A DNA stretch of 64,000 nucleotides, taken from positions 7,279,074 to 7,343,073 of the forward strand of contig JABAKD010000014.1 in NCBI GenBank assembly GCA_012845835.1, written 5' to 3'. Positions 57,401-64,000 of the stretch are shown piece by piece. This stretch comes from Undaria pinnatifida (lineage: Eukaryota; Sar; Phaeophyceae; Laminariales; Alariaceae). Every line of letters starts with the position of its first letter. Position 1 is the stretch's first letter. Made by a program: the position numbers and the translations under genes. Under the pieces are notes generated by a model. The model did not search any database and was not told the DNA's origin. It saw only the letters and a list, made by a program, of their open reading frames with translations.

Positions 57401-60400
57401 ACCATCAATGTTCTGGAGCTGCTCGGGATGGTGATGACGGCATTCGTGATGATCGTGATCAGGAAGGATAGGCCGGGGAGGGTGGGAGAGCCAGTACTGA
57501 TGAGGGGGAATACCTCGTCAGCGTTTCAGTTGGTGAGGAATTGCAAGGGGGGGAAAGGGGAAGTGAGATCGGGAGGGATGATGAGAATTTTGGGGGTGTT
57601 GGAGCAGATAGGGGGGTGGTGCTTCCAGGCGAAGCACGTGCGGGGGGTGGAGATCGGGTTAGCAGACGGGATAACAGGTGGAAAGAAGACGAAATCCAAT
57701 CGAGGCTGACCAAAGAATGCCCCGCCGTCCCGTGGCAGGCCCAGGAGCTTGGACCGGAAGGACGGGGATGTGTTCGGTGATTTTGCACGAGGCTATAGAC
57801 TTGGGCGGGTTGCGAAGTCGACTAGAAATACTCATGTGCAAGGTTGGAGAAAGTGGGTGAGTTGGAGGATGATGAGGGTGAAAGGGAACTGGCTAGGGAA
57901 GGAACTAGGCGAGTGGGAGCTGGTGGAGGAGCTGACAGAGTTTATGGCCCCCTGCTGCGCGAAAAGGAAGAATAAGGAGGCGACCGTGGCAGGGAAGTTG
58001 ATGGCGGTTGACTATTATCACGAGCAGTGGGGGGGGCTGTCTCTGCCGCTGCAGCACTTCAGGATTCAGGCAGTGAAGAAAGGAATCAGGAGGGCGCATG
58101 CGGAGGCGGGGAACCAGGCACGGGTAAGGAGGCCGCTGACGTGGGAGATGATCAGAGTGATGGAGGAGAGTACCGGCGCGTGGGGGGTAGGGGGGAGGAT
58201 CGTGTGGATCGGGCTGGCACTGACGTACTGCTGCTGAGGGCCTCGGAACTGTTCGCGGAGGAAGGAGGAAAGGTGCAAGAGGTTTACTGCTTGAGAAGGG
58301 GAGATGTGGCCTTCTTCGAGAAAGGGGTGCAGCTAGGACCGGGAAGGAGGGAAGCCGCGGATACGGTGGAGATCCGTTCCAAGGGGGAAAAGGGAGACCA
58401 GGGGAGAAAAAGCGCGGTAGCCGTGAGAACAAAAGGACCCGGGGGGGTCAGGGGAGGGCCGGTAGGGAACGTAGTGGACCTGATGGTAGAGCTAGTATGC
58501 TACTATGGGAAGACGGTTCCGGGGGAGAACGCCCCGTTGATGACATACAGGAGCGGGGGAAGATGGAAGGTGTGAACGAAAGGGCAAGCGACGTTTTGCT
58601 TAAGGAGCGGGCTGGAGAGAGTGGGGAGGAAATGGAAGGAGCAAGGGAGGGGGGCAGTGGGAGAGCTGGTTCCAGGGGAATTCGCGCTGCACTCGGGAAG
58701 GATAGGGGGAGCGACAAGGCTGGCGGAGATGGGAGCACAGCCGTGGGTGATCCAGAGAGAAGGAAGGTGCGCGTCGCAGGCATTCATGGGGTACGTGAGA
58801 TCCAATATGGAAGACCCCCTTTGGGTGTCAAGGATATTGGTAGGGAGGTCAGGAGCACCGAGCAGACAGCCGGGGCAAGGGACGAGATGGGGGGGGGGCG
58901 AGGGTAGAATAGGGTAGGAGCGGGCGTAGAACGCGGCTTCCGAATGGGCTTCTGGTTGTTGAGGTTATCTGTCGAAGAAGGGGGCAGGTCAGCCGCGTAC
59001 AATAGCCGGGAGAGGGAGCGGGGGAGGGGGAGGGGGGCAAGGAAAACTGGACGAGGGTGAGCCGTCAGTTTCCACGCCCCCCCACCCTCCCCCCGCGGGG
59101 AACACCATGATACTAATGAACACGCATATTTTCGTGAAGAGGAGACCGAAATGTAAGAATGTCGGAACAGTCTGGAGTTTGGCGGAACGAAGAGGAAATG
59201 TCGGAGAACCGGGTAGCATAGGGGGGGGTGGTTCCAGGGGGAGGAATGGTGGGAAAATTGGAGTACCTCAGCAGCAACAACGTAGCACAGCAGCAGCACA
59301 GCAGCAGCGAGTATCGGACACAACAACCGGTAGAGGAAGAAGAAGTAGCGCCCACGCAGCAGCGACAGCAGCAGCAGTAGCAGTAGGGAGAAGACCGTCG
59401 GCAGGAGCATAGGGGTAGAGAGGCGGCACGGGGAGACACCAATCGCAATCTCAAAGACCTATTTCCGCTCTCTCATTATTTCGGTTTAATTCTAGTACGA
59501 AATGTTTTTGTTTACAATAGTAGCTGATCGCAATAAATATTAATCTGCACATGGTGCCATTTATATTACTGAGTCAGGTCATCATGCAAAAATTGCGAAG
59601 TTATCTCCCGGCATGGGGAATACATTATTTTATCACCTGTTAACTACACTGGCTATTTGCACTAGCTGAATGTGAGAACAACAACAACTAGGTTACTGAG
59701 TCAGGTCATATGAAGAGTCGATGAATTGGAAGTACACTCATCATGGAAAGTCGACGAGTTGTGAGCATGGATTGTGAGCCCATGAGTTGTGAGCATGACT
59801 AGTGAGCATCATCAGCATGTTGTGGTATACACATGGTACTTCCCTTGTAGAGGCAGTGCACAGCAGCAGTGTGTATCCAGTCCATCCCGTCCTTCCCGAC
59901 TTGTTATGGTCGCTCCAATATGAATGCTTGTATCTCATCTATGACATGCCATTCTCGTTTTTCTTGGACCGGACTTCTTTTCAGTTATAATATTCACTCG
60001 TATATTAAATTCCTTCACCACCAAATGTTCACGTGTATATTTGCCGCAGATGAAGGAAGTCTTTCAGTTTTTCAGCACGTAACCAGCTTAGCAATGCACT
60101 TGAACATGTCACTAAGGCTCCCTGGTTCCCCTCAGTCACTACCGGACGGTACTGTAGCACAAAAGGCTGAGCTCAAAGCCTTGATTCCGCACACAACGAA
60201 GGTTGAAGCACGGAACCAATACCGACTGAATGTTGTTGTTGTTGTTGTTACATTGACTCGCATAATCAAGTCCGTGGTCACAGGACAGGCTCCAGTCACT
60301 CTGGAGCTGAGGAATACCCCAGAGGAAAACACAAACAACCCAAGGTGGTACTCGCATATATCACAGCTGACGCAATTCATGCCTCCACCAGAAACATACC

Positions 60401-61889
60401 TGGTGTAAAATCCGGAGTCAGTCTACGATGTGCAAGGTCCATACCGGTGCATATGTCTCATTACTCACGCCTGGAGAATCCGACTATACCGCTTGCCACC
60501 CAAGAAAGACTACCACGTACATACTACACGTAGTATCTATCACTACGCATACGCACGACACGCGAAGTCAATTGGAGAAAAGAAACAAAGAAAAGAAAAG
60601 AAGATATAGGGAAGGAAAGAATAGAGAAGAAAGTGATAAAAGTGCGTTGCTTATTTTTTGTGTAGTTGATTTTCCATGATCTTGATCAGTGATGAGAAGT
60701 ACCGGGGTACCGGTAATTACCGGTAACGATGTAGGGGGGTACGTAACATGAAAAAATGGGGTAATTTTCACCTGGGTACCCCCCTGTTCCCCGCGGGCCC
60801 CCCTCTTTTTGGCGGGCAGCTGATTTCAAAATTTTCAAGTTCACAGCAGACAGCAGACCACACGACTCAAACCACAGAAGCACACCACACACAGCAACAA
60901 GACAAACATCATGGCACTGGTAATTACCGGTAGGTAAACACAAAAGGTGATTTGCGGTAAATTACCGGTAGGTAAAGTCCTTTTTCTGCGGTACTTCCCA
61001 TCACTGATCTTGATTGAAGTACCTGTGTACGAAACGAAAGTACAGAAAGATTGGTTCATCCTTTTCACGGCTATATTTCATGTAGACGTACTAGACAGTA
61101 AGAGGCAGATAAGTTGGGAGACTATTCATAATGTTACTTATTATTGAATTTTGCAAGCGTGAGGTTGGTTCTGTTGATAAGTAGATGCATTTAACAATCT
61201 TGAGGTTGGTTCTGTCTTTTTTTTTTTTTCTTCATCCTCCGACCGGCGGATGGGGAAAAATAAAGCTTTAGCTCACCACACTTCCACGTATTTTCATACG
61301 CGTCGTGTGTCGATTTAACTCTGTAGTTGGTTCTGGCGAGAAATAAATAAGTTAGTGTAGAGTTTCATCTTAGATTTTGGTAATGCATTATTTTGTGTAT
61401 CATTTATTGCAGTACGAGTCGTAGTGGATGTATACCATACGCACCTTGGCCACGGACTATTAATAGCGGCCAGCGCTGCCTGCGAATCTCAGTGGTGATG
61501 GTGTGTCTCTGACAGCCAGTTGGTACAAGTATGGTGTAGGTCTACAGTAGCATCGTCCCTCTCTAGGAGGCACGGGCACGGAAACGGATACTGGTCGTAG
61601 TGCCGGATGTAGATGGGTGGAAAAAACACACAGATTCTGAACACACCCTACGAGTACTACATACCTGGTGCAGCAGTACTTCGACTGCTGCACCGTAACA
61701 CTTGGTGCATGTATTTGTGTTGCTCACCTCGAGCGCTTTTGGTCGGCCAGCTGTCGCCATCCTTGGTGCTTTGCAGTGTCTGCTGAATCCAGGACTCGTT
61801 GGTATGGGGGGTACCCGGAAGCTGTCAACAGCAGTGGTTGTCACCGAGACAGCGACAATCAGCACCGACAATACTTCAGGCAGCCTCAT
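45427..61889 (-). CDS. Lin0512-family protein with candidate plastid presequence, unit C (intact copy, five exons)
   Basis: Joined exons on the minus strand: 61889-61728, 49086-48959, 48495-48384, 47440-47323, 45479-45427; 190 codons plus stop. All introns are GT-AG and all phases agree (0, 2, 0, 1). The last four exons carry the whole Lin0512 family domain (PF09585/TIGR02058): LFVEVGFGNDQHGQDATKA, CRNAIEFNS, GGYANMKLRVQLAVPVPE, VFPYGQLLPVEF, GGMRASSGMELPELG and the terminal VTVGY. Function of the family is not known. Exon 1 encodes a signal-peptide-like start (short basic end, hydrophobic stretch, then VDS|FRVPP), the pattern of secondary-plastid targeting. Linking it to exon 2 rests on phase fit and on conserved splice signals in A and C; intron 1 would be 12.6 kb and contains a retrotransposon. 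If exon 1 is not used, translation could start at the ATG at 49035 inside exon 2, giving about 119 residues, a normal family length. Confidence 0.75.
45499..45540. repeat. G-rich block (intron 4 tract), unit C, contracted
   Basis: Only about 40 bp of G runs remain, compared with about 420 bp in A and B; the nearby sequence 45,575-45,805 is an insertion private to C. Confidence 0.6.
45575..45805. other. Insertion private to unit C, intron 4
   Basis: About 230 bp with no match in A or B at this place. Contains hairpin-prone GC-rich sequence (CGCGTACGCCAACCGCGAAGCG). No ORF; ends not resolved, could be a SINE or MITE. Confidence 0.4.
47323..47440 (-). CDS. Exon 4 of the unit C Lin0512-family gene
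   Basis: 118 nt with EDVDVEAIKRVFPYG and GGMRASSGMELPELG. Acceptor TTCCACAG, donor GGGAG|GTGACG, phase 1. Confidence 0.85.
47735..48030. repeat. Intronic degenerate direct repeat, unit C
   Basis: Counterpart of 4,185-4,500 with two GACGA(G/A)TTTGG(T/C)ACCG modules and ATAACCGG variants, in intron 3. Confidence 0.6.
48384..48495 (-). CDS. Exon 3 of the unit C Lin0512-family gene
   Basis: 112 nt; 37 full codons containing CRNAIEFNSLPS and MKLRVQLAVPVPE. Acceptor GTTCAG, donor GAG|GTGCGC. This is the exon shortened by 25 nt in A and deprived of its acceptor in B. Confidence 0.85.
48545..48700. repeat. G-rich block (C-rich intron 2 tract), unit C
   Basis: Includes a run of about 27 G near 48,563-48,589; close to the exon 3 acceptor on the gene's strand. 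Confidence 0.7.
48959..49086 (-). CDS. Exon 2 of the unit C Lin0512-family gene
   Basis: Acceptor GTCAG at 49,087, donor GTATGT at 48,958. A Gly/Ser linker (SSHDGGGGGSGGGSG) leads to MSKVLFVEVGFGNDQHGQD, the first conserved family block. The poly-Ala reading on the opposite strand is an artefact of the Gly/Ser codons. Confidence 0.8.
49738..49848 (+). repeat. Dispersed repeat family (GGACGTCAGCC), copy C1
   Basis: Begins at the left edge of the large insertion in intron 1. Near-identical to 39,946-40,053. Confidence 0.75.
49961..50058 (+). repeat. Dispersed repeat family (GGACGTCAGCC), copy C2
   Basis: Second copy about 220 bp after C1, same orientation. Confidence 0.75.
50150..50625 (-). 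repeat. Retroposon-like family member with residual ORF
   Basis: Minus strand: (GTT)n-like start, then an open segment with VTGQAPVTQELRNTP, NTNNPRWCSHVSQLTQF and YHYAYARQTQVNW, ending in a GA-rich tail near 50,150. Its partners are 60,226-60,612 (plus strand) and 28,355-28,612. Shared peptide reading suggests a once-coding element; no family recognised. Confidence 0.5.
50768..50900 (+). repeat. Companion repeat (CTCCACTATAATGGTTGG), copy 1
   Basis: TCTCCACTATAATGGTTGGT through ACTATACTGCTCTATCATAT; repeated at 51,273-51,390 and in part at 49,922. Confidence 0.65.
51068..51118 (-). repeat. tRNA-like fragment 1
   Basis: Minus strand contains GGTTCGTGTCCCAC-like B-box sequence following GGAACCGTG. 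Only the 3' half of a tRNA can be folded; no acceptor stem partner. Likely part of a SINE-type or other repeat, not a tRNA gene. Confidence 0.4.
51128..51224 (+). repeat. Dispersed repeat family (GGACGTCAGCC), copy C3
   Basis: Third copy, more diverged; lies between the two tRNA-like fragments. Confidence 0.7.
51273..51390 (+). repeat. Companion repeat (CTCCACTATAATGATTGG), copy 2
   Basis: Follows dispersed repeat C3 with the same spacing that follows C1, indicating a larger repeat unit of at least 250 bp. Confidence 0.65.
51606..51655 (-). repeat. tRNA-like fragment 2
   Basis: Minus strand GTGGGTTCGAGCCTCAC, a near-consensus B box/T arm, about 80% identical over 50 bp to fragment 1. No complete cloverleaf. 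Confidence 0.4.
51707..52005 (+). repeat. Left terminal direct repeat of the DIRS-like element
   Basis: 299 bp from ATGTAAGAATGTCGGAACA to CACCAATCGCAATCT, with CAG-rich middle. About 93% identical to 59151-59451 in the same orientation. Confidence 0.85.
52047..53981 (+). pseudogene. Gag-like region of the DIRS-like element, frame-shifted
   Basis: Opens with ATG at 52047 and a charged coiled-coil segment (KIRKLRKELDETECMRKEGL), which continues in another frame after about 52,170. A second block spans 53,106-53,830 in two frames and includes GVILYMARLATDVHTKMGRE and EYFQDEFVTRFNMDLAEFGE. A third, near 53,860-53,935, holds CYFFKSGKPCPYMEKWGDC followed by KFEH, a CCCH-like zinc knuckle. The order resembles the nucleocapsid end of DIRS Gag proteins. 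Frameshifts fall at or near G runs. No catalytic domain is expected. Confidence 0.6.
54480..55560. repeat. Tandem array of GC-rich hairpins within the DIRS-like element
   Basis: At least 15 short inverted repeats share the loop region GGCAACGGGGCC or GGCAACGAGACC, with stems that vary together: GCGCGGC/GCCGCGC, GTGCGGC/GCCGCAC, GTACGG/CCGTAC. They are arranged in a higher-order period of about 205-220 bp, seen from the recurrence of TGTACGGCAACGAGACC near 54,544, 54,764 (variant), 54,969 and 55,187. All six frames are partly open because of composition, producing meaningless Gly/Ala/Arg- and Pro-rich ORFs. Lies between Gag and RT. Confidence 0.75.
55684..57709 (+). pseudogene. Reverse transcriptase/RNase H of the DIRS-like element, frame-shifted
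   Basis: RT N-terminal block GLRINPVGVVEEKGKMRIVH (about 56,085-56,150); motif A MDVKSVFRQVGVDP (about 56,334); LQFGWRGSPGWWG; catalytic motif C FSMDDAVSVKV (56,666 onward), reached only after a shift from the preceding frame. The thumb follows (VLGFDLDTERM, VREVLVLAGKLHHVAY). RNase H: TWFSDASFEAVAG with the first Asp (about 57,270), LELLGM with Glu, and HVRGVEIGLADGITG with the last Asp (about 57,650). Shifts occur at the G run 56,183-56,203 and between about 56,600 and 56,660. Confidence 0.8.
57749..58917 (+). pseudogene. Tyrosine recombinase of the DIRS-like element, frame-shifted and with a stop
   Basis: SAM-like N-terminal part (STRNTHVQGWRKWVSW), then a shift near 58,230. Box I Arg lies in LLRASELFAEEGG (about 58,230-58,270). 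Box II HSGRIGGATRLAEMG (58,690 onward) supplies the HxxR pair. The nucleophile is the Tyr of AFMGYVRSN (58,792-58,794). A TGA at 58,573-58,575 separates box I from box II. The recombinase replaces the integrase in DIRS elements. Confidence 0.8.
59151..59451 (+). repeat. Right terminal direct repeat of the DIRS-like element
   Basis: 301 bp, direct copy of 51707-52005, with roughly 20 differences. I found no second short repeat pair around it, which a split-direct-repeat (PAT-type) layout would need. Confidence 0.85.
59452..60225. other. Right part of the compound insertion, no gene
   Basis: AT-richer DNA with two copies of TACTGAGTCAGGTCAT (about 59,567 and 59,694) and AACAACAACAAC. Not matched in units A or B. 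No ORF supported. Confidence 0.5.
60226..60612 (+). repeat. Retroposon-like family member, plus strand
   Basis: (TTG)n start, then VTGQAPVTLELRNTPEENT and NNPRWYSHISQLTQF in frame to a stop at 60,408, later TYYTRS-like sequence and a GA-rich tail. Partner of 50,150-50,625 and 28,355-28,612. Confidence 0.5.
60687..61006. mobile_element. hAT-type MITE, 320 bp, with perfect 8-bp target duplication
   Basis: Target duplication ATCTTGAT at 60,679-60,686 and 61,007-61,014. Inverted ends CAGTGATGAGAAGTACCG and CAGTGATGGGAAGTACCG; CAGTGATGGG is a classic hAT terminus. Subterminal copies of TAATTACCGGTA lie at both sides. No coding capacity. Confidence 0.9.
61217..61319 (-). mobile_element. Short poly(A)-tailed retrosequence, copy 2
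   Basis: Reverse of 20,596-20,687: poly-T (13) at left, GTTAAATCGACAC boundary at right. GTTGGTTCTG occurs on both sides and may be the target duplication, although the same word also occurs nearby. Confidence 0.65.
61728..61889 (-). CDS. Candidate exon 1 (presequence) of the unit C Lin0512-family gene
   Basis: 54 codons from ATG at 61889. Starts MRLPEVLSVLIVAVSV, a hydrophobic leader; the likely cleavage site is before FRVPP, followed by a Pro/Arg-rich part (CKAPRMATAGRP). Ends AAAGCGCTCGAG-like sequence with donor GTGAGC, phase 0. Frame, leader and donor are kept in all three units, with length differences of one or two codons only. A plastid location is an inference. Confidence 0.65.
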
Positions 61890-62255
61890 CGTATGTGATG
61901 GTTGTGCTCCAGTCTCACTTCTGGTATACTTCGCCCCTTCCCGGCCCCCTATAGCTTCAGGCCTTCGAGGCTTCGTCGTTCCCAAGAAAGATAAGTCTCA
62001 CTGATTTTCTTTTTCATTTCTTTTAATAATAATCTTCAAGTAATTCGTACCCTCGTCGGGAGTGCAGTGCTAAAAGGGTACGCGGGTACGAGTGATATAT
62101 ATGCGTTGTACAAAATACAAACGACTAGTCTATTATTAATAGTAAAGATAACGATATGGACGCCAACACGCTACTCGCGTACGTGCATCTGATTGCCTCG
62201 AACCTCGCGGGCGTGTGAACTCATCGTCGTGTCAGCGGCGTGTTATCTCCAAGTC

Positions 62256-62309
62256 GCAGCGTCGTGGTGTGGCACGCCGCAAGCGCAACGTCGTCCCGTT
62301 GCAACGCCG
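62256..62309. promoter_or_regulatory. Cluster of GCAACGTCG motifs, unit C
   Basis: One exact copy (62,285-62,293) and two single-base variants (62,256; 62,301) about 370-420 bp upstream of the start of the intact Lin0512-family gene. Confidence 0.4.
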
Positions 62310-62799
62310 CTCGTCGCTATACCAAAAACGATGGCAGAATTCAACCGTTTGTGATTGATCCGCATATTTCTCTGCACTCCGCATTCTGCGCTCGGTGCTC
62401 TGAGGTCCTCGGCTGCTCTGCACTTTACCGGGGTTCTGCAGGATAGCTGCTTGTGTGAGTGCCGCAAGTGAATGAATACTGCTGTATACTCGTAGCTCGG
62501 AAGCTGTACATAGCTCTGCAGATGCGATACTCGTAGATTTATATTCAAGGAAAAATAGATGGTGTGGTTGACGGTTGGTGGTTGACGGTGTAGGTGTGTC
62601 GTACGTCGAATACGTCGCATATCTTCGTGAGGTCAGTGTGTTGTCAGCTTGTGTTCATCATGTCGGCTATTAATAGTGTCCACCAGTCAGCTATGAGGCA
62701 AGCCCTCTAGAATCAATTGCATGTGCCTTTTGCGTCTTGATGTCTTCAGGGAACACGCGAGGGGAGCCAGTCCGAGGCAAGCACGGAAGTGTGTGCGAG

Positions 62800-62896
62800 T
62801 TTTTTTTTTTTTTTATCCTCCGGCGGATGGGGAAAAATAAAGCTTTAGCTCACCACACTTCCACGCATTTTCATACGCGTCGTGTGTCGATTTAAC
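62800..62896 (-). mobile_element. Short poly(A)-tailed retrosequence, copy 3
   Basis: Reverse orientation, poly-T (15) at left. It interrupts a segment that is continuous at 9,160 in A and 30,995 in B, so it is a recent insertion in C. Confidence 0.7.
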
Positions 62897-64000
62897 AGTC
62901 TAGTCTGAAGACAGAGGCCTTATCAACACGGAAGATCCAATATCCCCCCATAAAAAGAGCAAAAATTGCACACAAAAGAAACAAAAGAATACCAAGGGGG
63001 CAGCCCAAAGGACACGAAGCCTCTCCCCTCTCCCATCACGGGTATTGCAGTACAGCTAAGCCTAAATGATACGCAGTGTCGTCGCCATTCAGCGATGAAA
63101 CAGTCAAGCCCCCCACCAACAGCATACCGCATGCTGCATGCACGCATTCTGAAGGCAACGTACCCGGAGGGTCCGGGATCCAGGCGCATGCATTTACGTA
63201 CCAACCCAAAGTTGAGTTGTTTTGATATTATTAATAATAGTGCTTACTGCAATTATCAGGGACGCGTAAATATCCAGAGAAAACCGTAAGTAAGGAGGTG
63301 TATGTGGTCGTGCAATGAATGCCTACTGCACTGGATACAAAAGTCACAAGCACCCAAGCAAGCACCATAGCCCAAAGTTCTCACCTTCTAAAGCGTACCC
63401 GCAGAACGGGTCAACTCTCCACAACTTTGCAAGCTCCTTGATATTCCTTATATTGGCCTCCCTCCCTCTCGCAAAGGCGCCCGACCCGCGCTACCGCATG
63501 CTGTGTCTTTACAAGCCTACACGACACTGCTACATTCGTGGGCCTGTGTAAGTGCGGTGCCATTTACCAGATATTTTAGCTTGGCCCCAGTTTAGTGCGG
63601 TGAAACTCGCTAGTTACGATCTCGTCCTACACAGCATAGCGTCGCACACCACCCCTGGATAGTATGGCCCCCTCCTTTAGTGCGGTTAAAGTTTTCTGGC
63701 GAGGCACAACACTGACTAGCGAGGAGGCACGTTGCTGTACCTTGTATCAGATGGTCCAGGTGCATGCATGTGCCGTCTGTCGTGCTTCGAAATTCGACGA
63801 AAAAGTAACTGGGGGCTATCGAGAAGGCAGTCACCCATAAAGCGCCAGGATACGCCCCAATCATACCAAATTGAGTATAGCTTTAGGTTAGACTAGTCGC
63901 AATAAAACGCCCAGTAGTCCCTAATACACCAGTTGCAGTATTATTATAAACCGCCAGCGATACGACTCCCTACCATATACCATTCAAGTATCTAGATTTA

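Larger units (their letters stand above)
51707..59451 (+). mobile_element. DIRS-like tyrosine-recombinase retrotransposon, decayed, 7.7 kb
   Basis: Bounded by direct repeats (51707-52005, 59151-59451). Contents in order: coiled-coil/Gag region, CCCH-like knuckle, GC-rich hairpin array, reverse transcriptase/RNase H, and tyrosine recombinase. RT plus RNase H plus a YR with HxxR and Tyr and without a DDE integrase define the DIRS order. Each coding part is interrupted by frameshifts, mostly at poly-G runs, and one stop, so the copy is not autonomous. It lies in the sense direction opposite to the host Lin0512 gene, inside its intron 1. GC content is clearly higher than the flanks. Confidence 0.85.
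44840..64000. repeat. Tandem segmental duplication, unit C (cut by window end)
   Basis: Third copy. It starts where the CT-rich segment and the following sequence recur (44,840 matches 23,918 and 1). It is expanded by an 11.7-kb insertion (about 49,733-61,430) and by a small private insertion at about 45,575-45,805. The last bases (63,950-64,000) match 10.57-10.60 kb in A and 32.19-32.23 kb in B, about 450 bp before the first ORF of the acidic-protein gene in those units. Confidence 0.9.
61890..64000. other. Upstream region of the intact Lin0512-family gene, unit C, to the window end
   Basis: Aligns with 8.3-10.6 kb and 30.1-32.2 kb. Holds the motif cluster, a retrosequence insertion and the same non-coding-looking conserved segments. 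The acidic-protein gene copy expected to the right is not in the window. Confidence 0.6.

Noticed and set aside
1-64000. CRISPR arrays, operons, rRNA genes
   Set aside because: No regular direct repeats with unique spacers, no rRNA signature; the window is eukaryotic with introns.

Overview
The window is nuclear DNA from a eukaryote. It has GT-AG introns, C-rich pyrimidine tracts before the acceptors, many small transposons and a DIRS-like retrotransposon. The one recognisable host gene appears to begin with a signal peptide followed at once by a Phe (…VDS|FRVPP), which is the layout of plastid presequences in algae with secondary red plastids. I infer a photosynthetic stramenopile, brown-alga-like, with moderate confidence; no ribosomal or other marker gene is present to settle it.

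The window is built from three diverged tandem copies of one segment. Unit A runs from about 1 to 23.9 kb, unit B from 23.9 to 44.8 kb, and unit C from 44.8 kb past the right end. In A and B the order is: (i) on the minus strand, a five-exon gene of the Lin0512 family (PF09585/TIGR02058, function unknown) with a possible plastid-targeting first exon; (ii) about 2.5 kb of upstream DNA holding a cluster of GCAACGTCG motifs; (iii) on the plus strand, a gene of unknown function encoding a very acidic Ser/Asp-rich protein with a basic Lys/Glu/Ser tail; (iv) 5-8 kb of degenerate minisatellites and transposon debris. Unit C stops at window position 64,000 just before the point where its acidic-protein gene should start.

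Fate of the copies: the Lin0512 gene is intact only in unit C (190 codons in my model). In A a 25-bp deletion breaks exon 3. In B exon 2 is gone, an acceptor AG is mutated, and there are two frameshifts. The acidic-protein gene is open in both A and B, and every exonic indel between them is a multiple of three, so it looks like functional coding sequence in both.

Unit C carries an 11.7-kb compound insertion (about 49.73-61.43 kb) that falls in intron 1 of the intact Lin0512 gene. It holds several copies of a dispersed repeat, tRNA-like fragments, a decayed 7.7-kb DIRS-like element (Gag with a CCCH-like knuckle, RT/RNase H, tyrosine recombinase; 300-bp terminal direct repeats; a 1.1-kb array of tandem GC-rich hairpins) and a hAT-type MITE with a perfect 8-bp target duplication. 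Comparing the three units gives empty-site evidence for several insertions: three hAT-like elements, a miniature LTR-like element, a MITE, and a short poly(A)-tailed retrosequence present in three places.
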